Below are positions 52,208-61,127 of a stretch of 64,000 bases of DNA, one piece after another; within the stretch, counting starts at the first letter, position 1, and every line of letters starts with the position of its first letter. Source of the stretch: Clostridium polyendosporum (GTDB taxonomy: Bacteria; Bacillota; Clostridia; Clostridiales; Clostridiaceae); NCBI RefSeq assembly GCF_018332455.1, contig NZ_BOPZ01000001.1, forward strand, positions 186,001-250,000, written 5' to 3'. Made by a program: the position numbers and the translations under genes. Under the pieces are notes generated by a model, which saw only the letters and a program-made list of their open reading frames with translations, searched no databases and was not told the origin of the DNA.

Positions 52208-54148
52208 ATGGTTAAGATGCTTTCAAAAGAGGACTATGCCAGGTTACCTATTTATGAAAAAAGTGATTTAGGTGTTAATTATTCTAAAAAAAATACTATA
52301 TTTAAGCTTTGGGCACCGACTGCTGATGAAGTAAAATTATGTCTTTTTGATAATGGAGAAAAAGGAGAGCCGTTTAAAGTTTTAGAGTGTAGTAAGAAGG
52401 AAAAAGGGGTTTGGGAAGTAGAGGTCAAAGAAGACATAGAAAACTTATTCTATACCTATAGGGTAAGATTTGAAAATATAATAAATGAAGCCGTGGATCC
52501 GTATGCAAAGGCAGTTGGAGTTAATGGTATGAGAGGAATGGTGGTTGATCTTTCTAAAACTAATATAGAAGGTTGGGAAGATGATAAAAGGATATTGCCT
52601 TCGTATTCAACGGACGCCATTATCTATGAAATGCATATTAGAGATATGACTATTAGTGAAAATTCAGGAGTAAAAAATAAAGGTAAGTTTTTAGGGCTTA
52701 CAGAAGAGAATACCACAACACCAGCAGGTGTAAAAACAGCTATTTCTCATCTTAAGGATTTAGGAGTAACCCATGTTCATTTAATGCCCGTTTTTGATTT
52801 TGCTACAGTAGATGAAACTAGGTTAGATGAACCACAATATAACTGGGGATATGATCCACTGAATTATAATGTACCAGAAGGTTCATACTCTACAAATCCT
52901 TATGATGGTACTGTGAGAATAAAAGAATTCAAGAAGATGATCAAAGCTTTTCATGATAATGGTATAGGAGTAATAATGGACGTAGTTTATAATCATACTG
53001 CTCTTTTGAAAGAATCATGGTTTAATTTAATTGTACCAGGGTATTATTATCGGCAATTTGATAATGAAAACTTTTCCAATGGTTCAGGATGTGGCAATGA
53101 AACAGCCTCAGAGAGGCCTATGGTTAGGAAGTATATAATAGATTCAGTGGTTTATTGGACTAAGGAATATCATATAGACGGATTTAGATTTGATCTTATG
53201 GGAGTTCATGATATTAAAACTATGAATGAAATAAGAAAAGCCTTAGATGAGATAGATTCTAGAATAATTATTTACGGAGAAGGTTGGAAAGGCGGACCTT
53301 CAGCTTTAAAAGATGAAGAAAGTGCTTTAAAGAAAAATATATTTATGATGAATTCTAGGATAGCTGTTTTTAGCAACGATATAAGAGATGGTGTTAAGGG
53401 TGATGTATTTATAGACAAAATGGGGGGCTTTGTAAACGGGGAGGAAAACCTTGAAGAAACTATTAAGTTTGGTGTAGTGGCATCTACTAGACATCCTCAG
53501 ATAGACTATTCAAAGATTATTTATTCAGATATGCCCTGGGCTAATGAACCTATACAAACTATAACTTATGTTTCTGCACATGACAATCTAACTCTTTGGG
53601 ATAAGATTTTAGCGACTTACAAATGTGAGTGTGAAGACGCCTTAATAAGAATGGATAAGCTAAGTAATGCCATAGTTCTAACCTCTCAGGGAATTTCGTT
53701 CTTACATTCAGGAGAAGAATTTTTAAGAACAAAGGGTGGAGATCATAATAGTTATAAGTCTCCAGATAATATAAATATGATTGATTGGAGCAGAAAGGAA
53801 AAATATTATCATGTTTTTGAATATTATAAAGGTTTAATAAAATTACGAAAGGAGCATCCAGCTTTTAGAATGCATAAGGCTGAAGATATCCGAAAACATC
53901 TTGAATTTTTAGAAATACCGCAAAAGAATGTGGTAGGATTTGTTATAAAAGAAAATGCAAATGGAGACTCTTGGAGAAAAATAATTGTTATATATAATGC
54001 TAATAAGACAGATATAGAGATGAAATTACCGGAATCAGGTTGGAGTGTAGTAGTAGATAGTTATAATTCAGGATGCAAAAAGCTTTATGATATAGATGGA
54101 TCTTTCGTAAAAATTAATGCAATTTCAGCCATGGTTCTTGTAAAGTAA
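52208..54148 (+). CDS. pulA: Type I pullulanase
   Basis: This 646-residue debranching enzyme hydrolyses alpha-1,6 bonds in glycogen or pullulan. An N-terminal CBM48 module (residues about 20-110; NTIFKLWAPTADEVKLCLFD) is followed by a GH13 barrel with the type I signature YNWGYDP, MDVVYNHT, the nucleophile in FRFDLMGVHD, the acid in YGEGWKGG and SAHDN. There is no signal peptide, so it acts on cytoplasmic glycogen or imported dextrins. The start ATG 52208 has only a moderate ribosome-binding site; ATG 52217 is an alternative. Confidence 0.92.
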   Translation: MVKMLSKEDYARLPIYEKSDLGVNYSKKNTIFKLWAPTADEVKLCLFDNGEKGEPFKVLECSKKEKGVWEVEVKEDIENLFYTYRVRFENIINEAVDPYAKAVGVNGMRGMVVDLSKTNIEGWEDDKRILPSYSTDAIIYEMHIRDMTISENSGVKNKGKFLGLTEENTTTPAGVKTAISHLKDLGVTHVHLMPVFDFATVDETRLDEPQYNWGYDPLNYNVPEGSYSTNPYDGTVRIKEFKKMIKAFHDNGIGVIMDVVYNHTALLKESWFNLIVPGYYYRQFDNENFSNGSGCGNETASERPMVRKYIIDSVVYWTKEYHIDGFRFDLMGVHDIKTMNEIRKALDEIDSRIIIYGEGWKGGPSALKDEESALKKNIFMMNSRIAVFSNDIRDGVKGDVFIDKMGGFVNGEENLEETIKFGVVASTRHPQIDYSKIIYSDMPWANEPIQTITYVSAHDNLTLWDKILATYKCECEDALIRMDKLSNAIVLTSQGISFLHSGEEFLRTKGGDHNSYKSPDNINMIDWSRKEKYYHVFEYYKGLIKLRKEHPAFRMHKAEDIRKHLEFLEIPQKNVVGFVIKENANGDSWRKIIVIYNANKTDIEMKLPESGWSVVVDSYNSGCKKLYDIDGSFVKINAISAMVLVK

Positions 54149-54503
54149 TATTTCATGTGCTAAAAAATAAAGTGGTTTACCTATTTTTAATTAGTAAATA
54201 AAAAAAGGGGCTATGCTTATATAAGCATAGCTTTTTGAGTTAAATAAAATAGTTTTTGGTATAGTAAATAGAAAAAATTATATATAAAGGTTTATTTTTG
54301 TGATAAATATATAATACTGAAATAAAATTAAGAATTTATTATGAATAGCTTAAGTTTATGTTAAAATTTATGAAATAAGTAGTTAACTAGTAAAAGATAA
54401 GTATTAGTGTTAATAAGTTTGTTTATCTCTATTAAGAATTATTTCTATGTAAGTTTGTATTAAGTTTAAATAAAATGTCAATATATTAGAAGAGGTGGTA
54501 ATT
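54149..54503. other. Intergenic region after pulA
   Basis: Apart from the terminator at 54210-54236, the 355 bases are AT-rich with no ORF or RNA that I recognise. Confidence 0.5.
54210..54236 (+). terminator. Terminator of pulA
   Basis: GCTATGCTTAT (54210-54220) and ATAAGCATAGC (54221-54231) are a perfect 11-bp palindrome followed by TTTTT. Confidence 0.85.
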
Positions 54504-55031
54504 ATGACATTTTTTCAGCAAATAAAGTTAGTTATTGGTATGTTAATTTTACTTATGTTAATTAACAGAATTGTACAAGTGCTTATTGAGTTTGCTACAA
54601 AATCTATAAAAAATAAACTTACAAAAACATTTATGATTAGTATTAAGTATTTAAAAAGTATTACTGAAGAAAAATTTATTGTATATATTTTTATGCTTCT
54701 TGAAGAAAAAGGATATAAGAATCCGGTAATTAATGATGGTGATAATCATTTAATATGTTACAAAGATAGTGGTGGAGTTTTTGTTTATGCAAGATCTAAT
54801 AATGATGATTTTAAACCAATAACGAAAATAGAGGTTCTATCTTTCTTAGGAAAGATGAAATTGTTAGGTATGAATAGCGGGATATATGCTACTACTGGTG
54901 AATTTGAAAAAGAATGCTTTGACATTATAGAATTGGCTAAACATAGTGGAATCGAGTTAATACTTTGGAACGGTGCTGAATTGGTTAGAGAGCTAAGAAT
55001 AATAAATGAAAAAAAACTTATTTGGGGTTAG
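54504..55031 (+). CDS. Membrane-anchored Mrr-fold protein lacking nuclease residues, first of a pair
   Basis: This 175-residue protein has an N-terminal membrane helix (residues about 8-30, KLVIGMLILLMLINRIVQVL). A cytoplasmic domain with the Mrr/restriction endonuclease-like order follows: FIVYIFMLLEEKGYK, a beta-hairpin, GGVFVYARSN, and later GIYATTGEFEKECFDI and IELILWNGAELVREL. Where Mrr enzymes have Asp and Q-x-K, this protein has DNHLI and YAR, so it is probably not a nuclease. ATG 54504 is chosen with AGAGGTGG upstream. A diverged paralogue begins nine bases downstream. Confidence 0.65.
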   Translation: MTFFQQIKLVIGMLILLMLINRIVQVLIEFATKSIKNKLTKTFMISIKYLKSITEEKFIVYIFMLLEEKGYKNPVINDGDNHLICYKDSGGVFVYARSNNDDFKPITKIEVLSFLGKMKLLGMNSGIYATTGEFEKECFDIIELAKHSGIELILWNGAELVRELRIINEKKLIWG

Positions 55032-55040
55032 GAGGATTTT

Positions 55041-55538
55041 ATGTTTACACGAACAATTATTGGCATATTTGTTATTTTATGTAGTTTTCAAGTTTTTAGT
55101 CTTATAAAGAAAGTTATTTATTTTATTCTTTTTATAAAAGATAGAGTAAGTGAAAATACCTTGGCTTCAGAGTTGGATAATCTTACAAAGTGTGAATTTA
55201 CAGAATGGTGCATGGAATATGTTAAAAGTAAAGGTTATAAAGAGATTGAGAAAGTAGGCGAAGACAATTTTAAATGTACCTTACAAGAAAAGATATACTT
55301 TGTTTATTGTTTTAGAAGAGAGGAACTAGATGAAAACTGGATTTATAAAATAAACGGATTAAAATATATTAAATCCATAGAGAACATGTTAATAATAACT
55401 ACACATTTAACTAATGAAGAAGAAAAAAATACTTTTTTAAAGCTCAAAGAAAATGGAATATCTGTTCTAGATAGATATACATTCAATATGACCTATGAAG
55501 AATTTATTAGAAATAAAGTCTATGTTATAAATAACTGA
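55041..55538 (+). CDS. Membrane-anchored Mrr-fold protein lacking nuclease residues, second of a pair
   Basis: This 165-residue protein has the same plan as the previous one: an N-terminal membrane helix (IIGIFVILCSFQVFSLIKKV), then CEFTEWCMEYVKSKGYKEIE, a beta strand KIYFVYCFRRE, and the late segments NMLIITTHLTNEEE and ENGISVLDRYTF. The Q-x-K site reads YCF and the preceding Asp is not conserved, so catalysis is unlikely. TTAGGAGG precedes the ATG. It is co-transcribed with its partner. Confidence 0.6.
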   Translation: MFTRTIIGIFVILCSFQVFSLIKKVIYFILFIKDRVSENTLASELDNLTKCEFTEWCMEYVKSKGYKEIEKVGEDNFKCTLQEKIYFVYCFRREELDENWIYKINGLKYIKSIENMLIITTHLTNEEEKNTFLKLKENGISVLDRYTFNMTYEEFIRNKVYVINN

Positions 55539-55574
55539 TTTAATATGGATTAGTATTTCCATGAAAGAATGTGT

Positions 55575-55633
55575 CGGGATTTAGTACAGTAGAAGTGCGT
55601 ACGGTTCGAACTCAAATCCTGTAATCCCGACCA
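55575..55633 (+). pseudogene. tRNA-Pro-like remnant lacking the anticodon arm
   Basis: CGGGATT (55575-55581) pairs with AATCCCG (55623-55629), followed by A and CCA, which makes an intact acceptor end. GTAC-AGTAGAA-GTGC resembles a shortened D arm and TCAAATCCTGT the 3' half of a T arm. CGGG...CCCGACCA is the end pair usual for proline tRNA. The whole is only 59 bases and there is no anticodon stem, so it is a decayed or truncated tRNA, or a tRNA-like structure. Confidence 0.6.
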
Positions 55634-55793
55634 TGGATTCATATCATAAAGTGACAATAAATCTTTTATTATAGTATAATATGGTTTTATTAAATGTAAA
55701 AAAAATGTTACATATTAGAAAATGTGATGAAATATAAGGTTATATTGTTGTATAATAAGAAAGATAAGAAAAAGTAAGGAATAGGAGAAAATT

Positions 55794-57107
55794 ATGATAA
55801 AAAAGAAAGTTTTTTCATTATTACTTTGTTTTGCATTATTCTCTGGAAATTATGTACAAGCTAATGCTATCTCAAAGGAATCTTTGCAAAATCAAATAAA
55901 CTCCAATAATGAAAAAATTGATGATTTAAAGGATAAGCAACAGCAAATTAGTAAAGAAAAAGAAAATCAGAAGGACGAGCTTGACAAAATACAAGAACAA
56001 TTAGATCAAAAAAGTAATGTTGTTAAGGATTCACAGAGTAAAATAGATAATTATCAAACTCAGATTAATAGCTTACAAAGTAAAATAACTCAAGTGCAAG
56101 ACCAAATTAATAAAGTAACTAATCAAATAAGGCTTACAGAAGATGAAATTAAGGAAAAGCAGCAAGAAGAAAAGGAAAAGAAAGAATTACTTGGAAGAAG
56201 ACTTAGAACTGCATATAAAAATAATATAGGAGAGCAATTTATTTCTGTTATATTAGAGAGTAATGATATTACTGATTTTATAACTAAGGTGGCTAATATA
56301 GCAAAGATAGTTGAAAAGGATAACGAACTTATAAATGAAGTTCAAAAGATTCAAGACGAACTTAATAATAAGCAGAAGCAATTAAATGAACAAAAAAAGA
56401 GTCTAGATACGCAGAAACAACAAGTAGTAGATGAACAAAATAAATTAAAAGTTACTACTAAGCAATTGCTTGAAGAAAGGGATAAACACAAGATACAGAT
56501 AGCTGAACTAGAAGCTTTAGAATCTAAGAAAACTGTTATTATTGGTGGCTTAAATGCAAAGGAAAAAGAACTTAAAGAACAAATTGGTGATTTAGGTTCA
56601 TATAATGATGATCTACAAAATCAAATTAATGATATGTTTAAACAAATAAATTCTAGTAATAACTCTAACTCTAATTCTAATTCTAGTTCTAAATCAAATG
56701 ATGGTGGACAAACAGTTGTCAGTGAAAGTGGTTTCATTAGACCTTCAGCAGGTGCTGTAACATGTCCTTTTGGTCCTAGGATACATCCGGTTACTAAGAA
56801 ATCAGGATTCCATACGGGAGTAGATTTAGGAGCTCCTTATGGTTCTTCTATTAAAGCTGCAAAGAGTGGAGTTGTTGTAAGAGCTGAATTTAATACAGCA
56901 TATGGAAATATGATAATAATTGATCATGGTAATGGTTATCAAACTTTATATGCACATGCAAGTCAGAATGTTGCTTCCGTTGGGCAACAGGTAACGCAAG
57001 GACAAACTGTTGCATATGTAGGTTCAACAGGTTGGAGTACTGGACCACATCTTCACTTCGAGGTTAGAATAAATGGAAATCCAGTAAATCCAATGAATTA
57101 TATTTAA
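55794..57107 (+). CDS. Secreted M23 peptidoglycan endopeptidase with coiled coil
   Basis: This 437-residue protein has a signal peptide (KKVFSLLLCFALFSGNYVQA), a long coiled coil (residues about 30-265) like PcsB/CwlO-type hydrolases, a Ser/Asn linker (SNNSNSNSNSSSKSN), and a C-terminal M23 domain. The zinc motifs are HTGVDLGAPYG and HLHFEVRI. The coiled coil suggests control by FtsEX-type machinery, as in relatives; this is inference. AGGAG precedes the ATG. It probably cuts peptide cross-links at the cell wall. Confidence 0.92.
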   Translation: MIKKKVFSLLLCFALFSGNYVQANAISKESLQNQINSNNEKIDDLKDKQQQISKEKENQKDELDKIQEQLDQKSNVVKDSQSKIDNYQTQINSLQSKITQVQDQINKVTNQIRLTEDEIKEKQQEEKEKKELLGRRLRTAYKNNIGEQFISVILESNDITDFITKVANIAKIVEKDNELINEVQKIQDELNNKQKQLNEQKKSLDTQKQQVVDEQNKLKVTTKQLLEERDKHKIQIAELEALESKKTVIIGGLNAKEKELKEQIGDLGSYNDDLQNQINDMFKQINSSNNSNSNSNSSSKSNDGGQTVVSESGFIRPSAGAVTCPFGPRIHPVTKKSGFHTGVDLGAPYGSSIKAAKSGVVVRAEFNTAYGNMIIIDHGNGYQTLYAHASQNVASVGQQVTQGQTVAYVGSTGWSTGPHLHFEVRINGNPVNPMNYI

Positions 57108-57141
57108 TAAAAAAATATTAAATTTATCTAATTTATCTATA

Positions 57142-57178
57142 ATAACAAAAAGTAGCTCTAAAAGCTACTTTTTGTTAT
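57142..57178. terminator. Bidirectional terminator between the M23 gene and deoD
   Basis: ATAACAAAAAGTAGCT (57142-57157) and AGCTACTTTTTGTTAT (57163-57178) are perfect inverted repeats with A-rich and T-rich ends, serving both convergent genes. Confidence 0.88.
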
Positions 57179-57181
57179 ATA

Positions 57182-57889
57182 TTAGAGTTTTAAAGATACA
57201 TCTAAAGCAATTTCCATCATCTTGGTAAAGGTTGTTTGCCTTTCGTCAGCAGTAGTTAGTTCACCAGAAATCAGATGGTCACTTATTGTTAGAATAGAAA
57301 GAGCATTTACTTCGTATTTTGCTGCTAAAGTGTAAAGTGCAGCAGTTTCCATTTCAATCGCTAAACAACCAAATTTTGCCCACAACATCCAAGTGTTTGG
57401 ATCGTCATTGTAGAAGGTATCTGAAGTAAAAACATTACCTACTTGTGGAGTTATTCCCTTTTCTACCGCTACATCATACGCAGTTTTTAATAAGTTAAAA
57501 GAAGCTGTTGGAGCATAATCTTTTCCACTAAATCTTATTTTATTTATATTAGAATCTGTAGAAGTACTCATTGCTAGTATTAGATCTCTTACTTTTATAC
57601 TCTCATGCATTGCGCCAGCGGTACCTATTCTAATTAAGTTTTTAACATTGTATTCTGTTATGAGCTCATTAACGTATATAGAAATAGAAGGAATACCCAT
57701 TCCTGTACCTTGAACAGAAATTTTCTTTCCTTTATAGGTTCCAGTAAAGCCCAACATTCCTCTCACTTCATTGTGACACTCGACATTCTCAAGAAAGTTT
57801 TCTGCTATAAATTTTGCTCTAAGGGGATCACCAGGAAGAAGCACAGTTTCTGCAATTTGTCCTTTTTTAGCTTCTAAATGTATACTCAC
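57182..57889 (-). CDS. deoD: Purine nucleoside phosphorylase DeoD
   Basis: This 235-residue hexameric-type phosphorylase has the phosphate-binding [58 protein letters not shown] and the acid region [10 protein letters not shown]. It cleaves purine (deoxy)nucleosides for salvage. AAAGGAGAGATTT lies before the ATG on the minus strand. Monocistronic. Confidence 0.95.
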   Translation of the reverse strand: MSIHLEAKKGQIAETVLLPGDPLRAKFIAENFLENVECHNEVRGMLGFTGTYKGKKISVQGTGMGIPSISIYVNELITEYNVKNLIRIGTAGAMHESIKVRDLILAMSTSTDSNINKIRFSGKDYAPTASFNLLKTAYDVAVEKGITPQVGNVFTSDTFYNDDPNTWMLWAKFGCLAIEMETAALYTLAAKYEVNALSILTISDHLISGELTTADERQTTFTKMMEIALDVSLKL

Positions 57890-58063
57890 TTAAATCTCTC
57901 CTTTCAAAGGTTACTAACATTATTATAACTCAATTATAAAATGTTACATATATTTTCAATTTGAACCTTACCAAAGCGTGGCATTCTACAATCTCTAAGG
58001 TGGGGGTTAGACGTTAAATATTAATATACAATATGGTTAAACTACTATAAAAAGGAGGTTATT

Positions 58064-58807
58064 ATGAGTTTTTATAATACCTTAAGTAAATACTATGATG
58101 TTGTTTTTAAACAAGAGGAAAAAACTACTGAGTTTTTATTAGAAAGCTTACAGAAGGGAGATAAAGTTTTAGATGTAGCTTGTGGTACTGGAATTTATTC
58201 TATTTCACTCAGTAAAAAAGGAGCCAATGTTATAGGTGTGGATTTAGATTCCACAATGATAGAAAAGGCAAAGGCTAAGGCTAAGAGGGGTAATTTTAAT
58301 ATAGAATTTCTTCAAGAAAATATGATAGATCTTAAAGAGCGATTTGGTGAAGAAAGTTTTAATATAATTTTCTGTATAGGAAATTCAATAGTACACTTAG
58401 AATGTAAAGAACAAATTGAAACTGTAATAAAAGATTATTATGAAATGCTTAAGGAAGATGGTACTTTAATTATTCAAATAATTAATTACGACAGGATAAT
58501 AGAACATGGTATAACAGAACTGCCTTTAATTGACAGAAAAGAAGAAGGAGTAAAGTTTATAAGAAAGTATGAATATTCACCATCTAAAGAAGAGATATAT
58601 TTCAAAACTAAAATTATTGTAAATGAAAATGGAAGTAGAGAGACTATAGAAGAAGATAATGTTATTACACTTATTCCATTACTAAAAGATGAAATGTATA
58701 ATATGTTTGTAAAAGCTGGTTTTAAGAAAATAGATATATTTGGAGGATTTAATAAGGCATCATATAATTTAAACTCATATGCTTTAGTAGTTAGAGCAAG
58801 AAAGTAG
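58064..58807 (+). CDS. Class I SAM-dependent methyltransferase
   Basis: This 247-residue protein has motif I (DKVLDVACGTGIYSISLS), motif II (VIGVDLDSTMIEKAKA) and motif IV (NIIFCIGNSIVHLE), the standard Rossmann methyltransferase fold. The C-terminal part has a substrate region without recognisable specificity. AAAAGGAGG lies before the ATG. A small cysteine-rich gene follows after 18 bases, so the two are co-transcribed and may share a substrate. Confidence 0.88.
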   Translation: MSFYNTLSKYYDVVFKQEEKTTEFLLESLQKGDKVLDVACGTGIYSISLSKKGANVIGVDLDSTMIEKAKAKAKRGNFNIEFLQENMIDLKERFGEESFNIIFCIGNSIVHLECKEQIETVIKDYYEMLKEDGTLIIQIINYDRIIEHGITELPLIDRKEEGVKFIRKYEYSPSKEEIYFKTKIIVNENGSRETIEEDNVITLIPLLKDEMYNMFVKAGFKKIDIFGGFNKASYNLNSYALVVRARK

Positions 58808-58825
58808 AATAAGGAGAGGGGTGTT

Positions 58826-59041
58826 ATGGTGATTAAGATAGAAAAAAAGTCTTTTCTTAAAGAAACTCCAGATTATGAGGAGTATAGCGAAAATGTAGTA
58901 AATCTTACTATAGAGGAGATGGAAGAGCTAGGATTAAAAGTTGGATGTTGCAAAACAAAAGGGGAAAATAGGTGTTGTAAAACAAAAGATGAACATGGAT
59001 GTGGATGTTCTTCAAGTAAAGGGTGCTGTGGTAGAAAGTAA
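58826..59041 (+). CDS. Small cysteine-rich protein downstream of a methyltransferase
   Basis: This 71-residue protein has an ordinary N-terminal half (LTIEEMEELGLKVG) and a tail with eight cysteines in the order CC-7-CC-7-C-1-C-5-CC. Two near-identical blocks are visible (GCCKTKGENR and CCKTKDEHG). The layout suggests metal binding or a cysteine-rich tail used as a substrate. AGGAGAGGGG lies before the ATG. It forms an operon with the methyltransferase gene. Function unknown. Confidence 0.7.
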   Translation: MVIKIEKKSFLKETPDYEEYSENVVNLTIEEMEELGLKVGCCKTKGENRCCKTKDEHGCGCSSSKGCCGRK

Positions 59042-59130
59042 CAATTTTAATAAACAAGTTAAAGAATTGGCGGGCTTAGAAATGCAGATAATTTTTATAA
59101 GTTAAAAAATGAATTGGTAGAAAATACTTA

Positions 59131-59158
59131 AGGTAGCTTGATTTTTAATAAGCTACCT
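59131..59158. terminator. Terminator between convergent genes
   Basis: AGGTAGCTT (59131-59139) and AAGCTACCT (59150-59158) form a perfect 9-bp stem with a ten-base loop; the T-run is weak on both sides. Confidence 0.55.
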
Positions 59159-59178
59159 CTCAAAGTTTTTATTAACTG

Positions 59179-60000
59179 TTAATTTTCTAGTGGAACTAAA
59201 TCAATTACATCTAAGTCATCGGGGACAATAATATTTCCTTGATAGAAATATCTTGCCTCTGCAGTATAGTATTCTTTTCTATTTCTAATGTTTTTATCTT
59301 CTGTGTGAATTAATATTAAATTTTTATTTTCTAATAGAGTACTATTTTCACATGCTTCTTTAACAGTAGTATGATGTTTTTCATAAGGATTAAAAAAATC
59401 TCTTTCTTCATATAGACAGAAAGCTTCATGAATTAAATAATCACTACCAGTGCAGTAGTTATTTAAAACTTCTTTATAAGGTTCATCCCCTATAAATGAA
59501 AGCACTATACCTTCTTTGGTAGTTAACCTAAAACCATACTGTAACAATTTTTCACTGTGTATATCAAAAAAGGTTATATCAAAATCTAAAATATTTTTTC
59601 TTTCTCCATCTTTAATAGGAACAAAAAGTATTCTTTCATTAAATAACTTTGTGAATTTATCCTGTAAAACCAAATTGCATAGAGTTTTTCCTACTTTTAA
59701 TACATCTTCATGACCATAAATTGTAAAGTTGCCATCATATTTATTATTAATCATAGCTTGAGCAATGGCTCTTACTATCCAGCTTATTCCATTTATATGA
59801 TCATTATGTGTATGAGATATAAATAGATTATTTATTTTAGAAATCGGTATATTAAGTTTTTCAAGGTTTGATAGAAGAGTGTTACCTCCTCCTGTATCAA
59901 TTAAAAAATGTTCACCTTCATCATTTGAAATAGTAAAACAAGTGTTATAACAATTCGTAACCATTGCATTTCCAGTGCCAAGAATGTACAGTTTTGCCAT
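59179..60000 (-). CDS. Metallo-beta-lactamase fold hydrolase (RNase Z-like)
   Basis: This 273-residue MBL-fold enzyme has the zinc motif FISHTHNDHINGI, preceded by LIDTGGGNTLL, and LSFIGDEPY, YLIHEAFC and LILIHTEDKN as later ligand regions. The length and order resemble RNase Z/arylsulfatase-like MBL proteins rather than true RNase Z, so the substrate is not called. ATG 60000 is chosen with GGAGG upstream. Monocistronic. Confidence 0.82.
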   Translation of the reverse strand: MAKLYILGTGNAMVTNCYNTCFTISNDEGEHFLIDTGGGNTLLSNLEKLNIPISKINNLFISHTHNDHINGISWIVRAIAQAMINNKYDGNFTIYGHEDVLKVGKTLCNLVLQDKFTKLFNERILFVPIKDGERKNILDFDITFFDIHSEKLLQYGFRLTTKEGIVLSFIGDEPYKEVLNNYCTGSDYLIHEAFCLYEERDFFNPYEKHHTTVKEACENSTLLENKNLILIHTEDKNIRNRKEYYTAEARYFYQGNIIVPDDLDVIDLVPLEN

Positions 60001-60256
60001 GATGACCTCCAATTATATTCTTAAAACATAAATGTTTAATTAAATAAATTTTTATTTATATAGTGATTTATGAATATTACTCTTTCGTATGTATAACATA
60101 TTTATGGAATATTTTAAACATAAATTATGTAATATGCTAAAGTTATAGATATTATACATTAAAACAATGTTTTTTACAAAAATTATTATTAATTTCCTTT
60201 TTTATAAGGTATAATATATATGGTTATTACAACAATTAGGCTAGGAGGGAGTTATA
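60001..60256. other. Intergenic region between divergent genes
   Basis: The 256 bases are AT-rich. TATAAT at 60210-60215 is a likely -10 for the rightward gene without a good -35. Nothing else is seen. Confidence 0.4.
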
Positions 60257-61117
60257 TTGGGTAAACCTAGTATTTTTAGTAAAGAATATGAAAAAAGAAT
60301 GAAAAAAAGAAAAAAAAGAATTTTAGTAATTTTACTAATAATATTGTGTATGAGTGGAGTAATTACTACGCTTAATTTTAAATTTTTTTCTTTAACAAAT
60401 ATTAGGCAGAAAGTAGAAACAACGCTTAATAACAAAAATAAAGATAATGTGTTGAGTGATACAGCTATACAGGATAATGGAACAAATCAAGTGCAGGAGA
60501 ATAAAAATATATCACAAGAAAGTAAAGAAGTATCTCAAGAAAATACAGCAGGAGAAAACGAAAACAAAGATGAAGATAATGAAGAAAAATATATTGAAGT
60601 TACTCTATCATCTGGTAATATTGCAAGAGCTATATACGATGAGGAATCTGGTAAGAGAAAGTTTAAGGCATTAATTCCAATAGAAGAGGGAACAACTTTT
60701 GACATAAGTCCTAACAAAGATTTTTTGATAATAAATGACGGTGGGACTCAACAGATAAAGTTTGTCGACACTAGGGGAACCCAAAAGAATATAACCTATC
60801 CTTCATATACTACTAAGAATAAAGAGGTTATTGTAAGAGAGACAATGCTAAATGATTATCCAGGATATACTTGGTCAAAAAATGCTAAATTTATTGATGA
60901 TACTCATGTAGTTTATTTAAGCCAACTTCCGTATTTTGGGAAAAACCAACTACTTACTTATATGTGGAGTATAGATATTAATACTGGAGTTCATACAACG
61001 TTATGGAATGTTAAAGGTAGTAATATTAAGATTGGTAACTTAACTGATAATGGATTAGAAGTTGAAATTGATGGTAATAAAAAAATATTGACTCCTAATG
61101 CAACTTTAATACAATAG
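60257..61117 (+). CDS. Single-pass membrane protein of unknown function
   Basis: This 286-residue protein has a basic N-terminus (RMKKRKKR) and one membrane helix (ILVILLIILCMSGVITTL, residues about 22-40). A low-complexity Glu/Asn/Lys/Gln linker follows (residues about 60-110), then an extracytoplasmic beta-rich domain (TFDISPNKDFLIINDGGTQQ, VYLSQLPYFGKNQLLTYMWS). The domain resembles isolated propeller blades but no family is recognised. The start is TTG at 60257 with GGAGGGAG upstream. It is followed after ten bases by the TIM-barrel gene. Confidence 0.7.
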   Translation: MGKPSIFSKEYEKRMKKRKKRILVILLIILCMSGVITTLNFKFFSLTNIRQKVETTLNNKNKDNVLSDTAIQDNGTNQVQENKNISQESKEVSQENTAGENENKDEDNEEKYIEVTLSSGNIARAIYDEESGKRKFKALIPIEEGTTFDISPNKDFLIINDGGTQQIKFVDTRGTQKNITYPSYTTKNKEVIVRETMLNDYPGYTWSKNAKFIDDTHVVYLSQLPYFGKNQLLTYMWSIDINTGVHTTLWNVKGSNIKIGNLTDNGLEVEIDGNKKILTPNATLIQ

Positions 61118-61127
61118 GAGATAAAAA

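Noticed and set aside
55575-55633. Functional tRNA gene
   Set aside because: Only 59 bases, no anticodon arm and a non-pairing left half of the T arm.
57990-58020. Second ECF-type CGTCTAA promoter on the minus strand
   Set aside because: CGTCTAA is present, but no TGAAAC-like element stands 16 bases upstream and no gene lies correctly downstream.
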